NCBI GenBank assembly: GCA_025924845.1
Contig: JAICHN010000063.1
Span: forward strand, 1-16,576
Length of the DNA: 16,576 nucleotides
From: Chloroflexota bacterium
Lineage (GTDB): Bacteria; Chloroflexota; UBA5177; JANWHV01
Reading direction: 5' to 3'
The position numbers and the translations under genes are program-made. This document shows positions 14,375-16,576 of this stretch, piece by piece (position 1 is the first letter of the stretch; each line of letters begins with the position of its first letter). Under the pieces are notes generated by a model. It saw nothing but the letters and a program-made list of their open reading frames with translations, was not told the DNA's origin and did no database searches.

Positions 14375-14787
14375 GGGCGGTCCTCCCTGGATTGTTCTTC
14401 CGCCGGTGCGGGTTGTGCATCCTGGGCAAGGATGTCCTTGGCGATCGCCATGGCGGTGTTGGCGGCGGGGACGCCGGCATAGACCGCTACGTGAAGTAAT
14501 GCCTCGCGGATCTCCTCGGCCGGGACGCCCGTATTGGCACTTGCTCTCAGATGCAAGGCCAACTCCTCGCGCCGGCCCAGGGCGGCAAGAATGGCAATGG
14601 TAATCAGGCTACGGGTGCGCCGGTCGAGATCGGGACGTGTCCAGACCCCGGCCCAGGCCGTCTCCGTGATGAATCGTTGGAACGGCTCATCGAATGCCGT
14701 CTTGCGGGCTTCGGCCCGATCGACGTGCGCGTCGCCCAGCACGGCGCGGCGCACGCGCATCCCCGCCTCGTAGCGTGGGTCGTCCAT
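14371..14787 (-). CDS. pcaC: 4-carboxymuconolactone decarboxylase
   Basis: This 138-residue protein of the AhpD-like fold decarboxylates gamma-carboxymuconolactone to the enol-lactone of 3-oxoadipate in the protocatechuate branch. Typical features are RYEAGMRVRRAVLGDAHVDR (5-24), LDRRTRSLITIAILAALGR (54-72) and LLHVAVYAGVPAANTA (97-112). It has no CxxC pair, which separates it from AhpD peroxidase partners. The start at 14787 is chosen because the conserved MDDPRYEAG begins there and a purine run (AAGGGGGGAGAT) precedes it. Longer frames would overlap pobA. It lies 13 bases after pobA and shares ATGA with pcaH. The ~18 C-terminal residues are polar and probably disordered. Confidence 0.93.
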   Translation of the reverse strand: MDDPRYEAGMRVRRAVLGDAHVDRAEARKTAFDEPFQRFITETAWAGVWTRPDLDRRTRSLITIAILAALGRREELALHLRASANTGVPAEEIREALLHVAVYAGVPAANTAMAIAKDILAQDAQPAPAEEQSREDRP

Positions 14788-14800
14788 ATCTCCCCCCTTG

Positions 14801-15976
14801 TTATACATGATCCAGGCCGACATAGTTCTCGGCCAGGCCGGCGGCGGCGGCGCGCGAGCCTACCGTGTAGCGCAGTTGCGAGATTTGCAGACGCTGCTGA
14901 AAGCCGTCGTCATCGGGGAAACGGTGCAGCATCGAGGTCATCCACCACGAGAAGTGTTCGGCGCGCCATACTCGGCGGAGGGTGGTCATCGAATACGCCT
15001 CCAGGAGGTCGGCGCGGCCCGTTTCGTACCAGGCAATTAGCGCCTCGGCAAGCACCTTTACGTCGTGAATGGCCAGATTCATCCCCTTGGCGCCGGTCGG
15101 GGGCACCAGATGCGCGGCATCTCCGGCCAGGAAGAGGCGCCCATGTTGCATCGGCTCGATCACGATGCCGCGCATGTGGGTGACGCCTGCCTCCCGGATC
15201 GGGCCTTCGGTCAGTTGTCTGCCGTCACTCAGTTCGAGGCGGGCGTGTAACTCCGACCAGATGCGGTCGGCGGACCAGTCTTTGATCCGATCGGCGGCGG
15301 GACATTGTAGGTAGAGTCGGCAGAGGGTGGGCGACCGCATGCTGTGCAGTGCGAAGCCGCGCTCGTGATAGGCGTAGATAAGCTCGTCGGTCGCGACGGG
15401 CGCGGCGGCGAGGATGCCCAGCCAGGCGAACGGATAGGTCCGCTCAAAGACGCGAAGCGCGGCGGCGGGAATCGCGGGACGGGATACGCCGTGGAACCCA
15501 TCACAGCCCGCGATATAGTCGCACTCGATCTCCTGAGCCTCGCCATTATGGCGGAGACGCACCCATGGCCGGTCGCTCTCGATGTCGCGAAGGCCGACGT
15601 CCTCGACCTCAAAGAGGATCGGGCTGCCCAGTGCCAGGCGGGCGGCGATCAGATCCTTGACCACCTCCTGCTGGCCATAAACCATGATCGCTCGGCCTCC
15701 AGTCAGATCACTCAAGGGGATACGGTGCCGTTCGCCCTCGAACTGGAGGTAGATGCCGCGATGCACAAGTCCCTCGCGCCTCATCCGCTCTCCCACGCCC
15801 GCCTCGTCGAGCAGATCGACGGTGCCCTGTTCGAGCACGCCGGCGCGCAAGCGCCCTTCCACGTAGGCGCGGTCGCGACGTTCGAGTACGATCGACTCCA
15901 CGCCGCGGCGATCGAGGAGCCGACCAAGCATCAGTCCGGCCGGGCCGGCGCCGATGATCGCGACCTGCGTGCGCAT
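14801..15976 (-). CDS. pobA: 4-hydroxybenzoate 3-monooxygenase (FAD, NADPH-dependent)
   Basis: This 391-residue flavoprotein hydroxylates 4-hydroxybenzoate to protocatechuate, the substrate of the downstream PcaGH. It has GAGPAG (9-14) for FAD, the DG motif GCDGFHGVSR (157-166) and the GD motif AGDAAHLVPPTGAKGMN (284-300). Residues known in the Pseudomonas fluorescens enzyme occur at identical numbers: Y201, S212, R214, R220, P293, N300 and Y385, along with R44, Y38 and R166 in the flavin and NADPH regions. The function call is therefore very firm. AAAGG lies about eight bases before the ATG. It appears to be the first gene of the operon, with a 136-base gap upstream containing an inverted repeat. 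No PobR-type regulator is in the window. Confidence 0.97.
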   Translation of the reverse strand: MRTQVAIIGAGPAGLMLGRLLDRRGVESIVLERRDRAYVEGRLRAGVLEQGTVDLLDEAGVGERMRREGLVHRGIYLQFEGERHRIPLSDLTGGRAIMVYGQQEVVKDLIAARLALGSPILFEVEDVGLRDIESDRPWVRLRHNGEAQEIECDYIAGCDGFHGVSRPAIPAAALRVFERTYPFAWLGILAAAPVATDELIYAYHERGFALHSMRSPTLCRLYLQCPAADRIKDWSADRIWSELHARLELSDGRQLTEGPIREAGVTHMRGIVIEPMQHGRLFLAGDAAHLVPPTGAKGMNLAIHDVKVLAEALIAWYETGRADLLEAYSMTTLRRVWRAEHFSWWMTSMLHRFPDDDGFQQRLQISQLRYTVGSRAAAAGLAENYVGLDHV

Positions 15977-16011
15977 GTGCTCGCCTTTCTTCAGACGAAA
16001 ACGTGATGAGA

Positions 16012-16029
16012 CGCGGTCCTACGACCGCG
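16012..16029. promoter_or_regulatory. Palindrome upstream of pobA: operator or terminator
   Basis: CGCGGTC-CTAC-GACCGCG is a perfect seven-base inverted repeat, 36 bases upstream of the pobA ATG and 83 bases after the stop of the preceding MetE-like gene. On the minus strand a weak -35-like TTGCAA lies just before it. The repeat could be a regulator site for the pob-pca operon or the end of the upstream transcript. A loose TTTT occurs about ten bases beyond it in that direction. Confidence 0.4.
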
Positions 16030-16112
16030 GTTGCAAGGCAGGGACGAACGGTTGCGGCCGGGTGTGACCCATTTCATCCGTTGGGGTGGCGCCGGCTCAG
16101 CGATTGCCCCCA

Positions 16113-16576
16113 TCACGCCGCGCCCCACACGTCGCGCGCCACCTCGGCCACCAGGCGGAGCTTCGCCTCCTGATCCGCGCCGGAAAGCAGATTGCCCTCC
16201 TCGGTCGAGGCAAAGCCGCATTGAGGACTCAGGGCGAGCCGCTCCAACGGTATGTACCGGGACGCCGCCTCGATCCGCCACTTGAGCGTGTCCGGCGACT
16301 CCAGGGTCGGCTTCTTGGTCGTCACCAATCCGAGCACCACGGTACGATCTTCCGGCACGTGCGCCAGCGGCTCGAAGCCGCCGGAGCGATCGTCGTCGTA
16401 CTCAAGTAGGAAGCGCCTAAAGCGGGTGCGCCGAAACACTTGAGCGGCAATCGGGTCGTAGCCGCCGCTCGCGTAGAACTTGCTCTGATTATTGCCGCGA
16501 CAGAGATGGATGCCGAACACCACGCCGGGGTGATCGTCGATCACGGCGTTATCGAGTTCGATACAGCGGTCAAGCA
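16113..16576 (-). CDS. Cobalamin-independent methionine synthase (MetE)-like protein, C-terminal part (truncated by window edge)
   Basis: The frame is open to the window end, giving 153 visible C-terminal residues. The zinc ligands of the MetE barrel are visible: H23 and C25 in GIHLCRGNN, an acidic residue in LLEYDDDRSG (E58) and C119 in LSPQCGFAST. This catalytic half transfers a methyl or alkyl group to a thiol. Stand-alone C-terminal MetE-like proteins include core methionine synthases and epoxyalkane:coenzyme M transferase, and many are uncharacterised. Whether this one has the N-terminal half of true MetE is out of view. Its position just upstream of pobA on the same strand raises the possibility of a role in demethylating or conjugating aromatic compounds, but this is only inference. 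An internal GTG at 16544 is not likely to be the start, because family-like sequence continues before it. Confidence 0.85.
   Translation of the reverse strand, partial: LDRCIELDNAVIDDHPGVVFGIHLCRGNNQSKFYASGGYDPIAAQVFRRTRFRRFLLEYDDDRSGGFEPLAHVPEDRTVVLGLVTTKKPTLESPDTLKWRIEAASRYIPLERLALSPQCGFASTEEGNLLSGADQEAKLRLVAEVARDVWGAA

Noticed and set aside
1..16576. CRISPR arrays, tRNA or rRNA genes, transposases, toxin-antitoxin or phage genes
   Set aside because: Read through on both strands, no regularly spaced direct repeats, cloverleaf-like stretches or transposase or phage motifs were seen. The restriction-modification pair is the only defence element found.

Overview
The window is chromosomal DNA from a high-GC bacterium (roughly two thirds GC by eye in most genes). 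It uses GTG and TTG starts as well as ATG and has purine-rich Shine-Dalgarno sites. No rRNA, tRNA, CRISPR array or insertion sequence was seen. The taxon cannot be fixed from sequence alone. A zinc-ribbon/Ser-Thr kinase, a GT87-like membrane protein and a PD40 propeller protein together would fit a Chloroflexota-like or other soil bacterium, but this is a guess.

Left part (1-5600): the C-terminal end of a DEAD-box RNA helicase faces a NifS/IscS-type cysteine desulfurase, with a hairpin between them. A 342-base spacer follows, then a polytopic glycosyltransferase-like membrane protein. This converges on a tail-anchored Ser/Thr protein kinase. The kinase is divergent from a small acidic protein of unknown function.

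Middle part (5600-11000), all on the plus strand: an M20 zinc peptidase, a secreted WD40-like (PD40) beta-propeller protein, a 112-bp fold-back element, a well-formed sigma70-type promoter driving a CRP/FNR regulator, a short-chain dehydrogenase and a GNAT acetyltransferase. These are loosely spaced and look like separate housekeeping or accessory genes rather than one pathway.

Right part (11000-16576), all on the minus strand: transcription runs from right to left. A MetE-like cobalamin-independent methyltransferase (cut by the window edge) is followed by a compact aromatic catabolic operon, pobA-pcaC-pcaH-pcaG. This operon hydroxylates 4-hydroxybenzoate to protocatechuate, opens the ring by the 3,4 (ortho) route, and decarboxylates carboxymuconolactone. 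pcaB, pcaD and a pob/pca regulator are not in the window. Directly downstream, in the same orientation, lies a visibly AT-richer two-gene type II restriction-modification system: a beta-class DNA methyltransferase followed by a XhoI/PaeR7I-family endonuclease. It is probably horizontally acquired and may mark where the pca operon was cut off.

I found no clearly new multi-gene system. The items most worth a second look are the fold-back element at 8585-8696, the kinase architecture with its unusual FRD catalytic motif and tail anchor, the restriction-modification cassette abutting the pca operon, and the MetE-like gene next to pobA.
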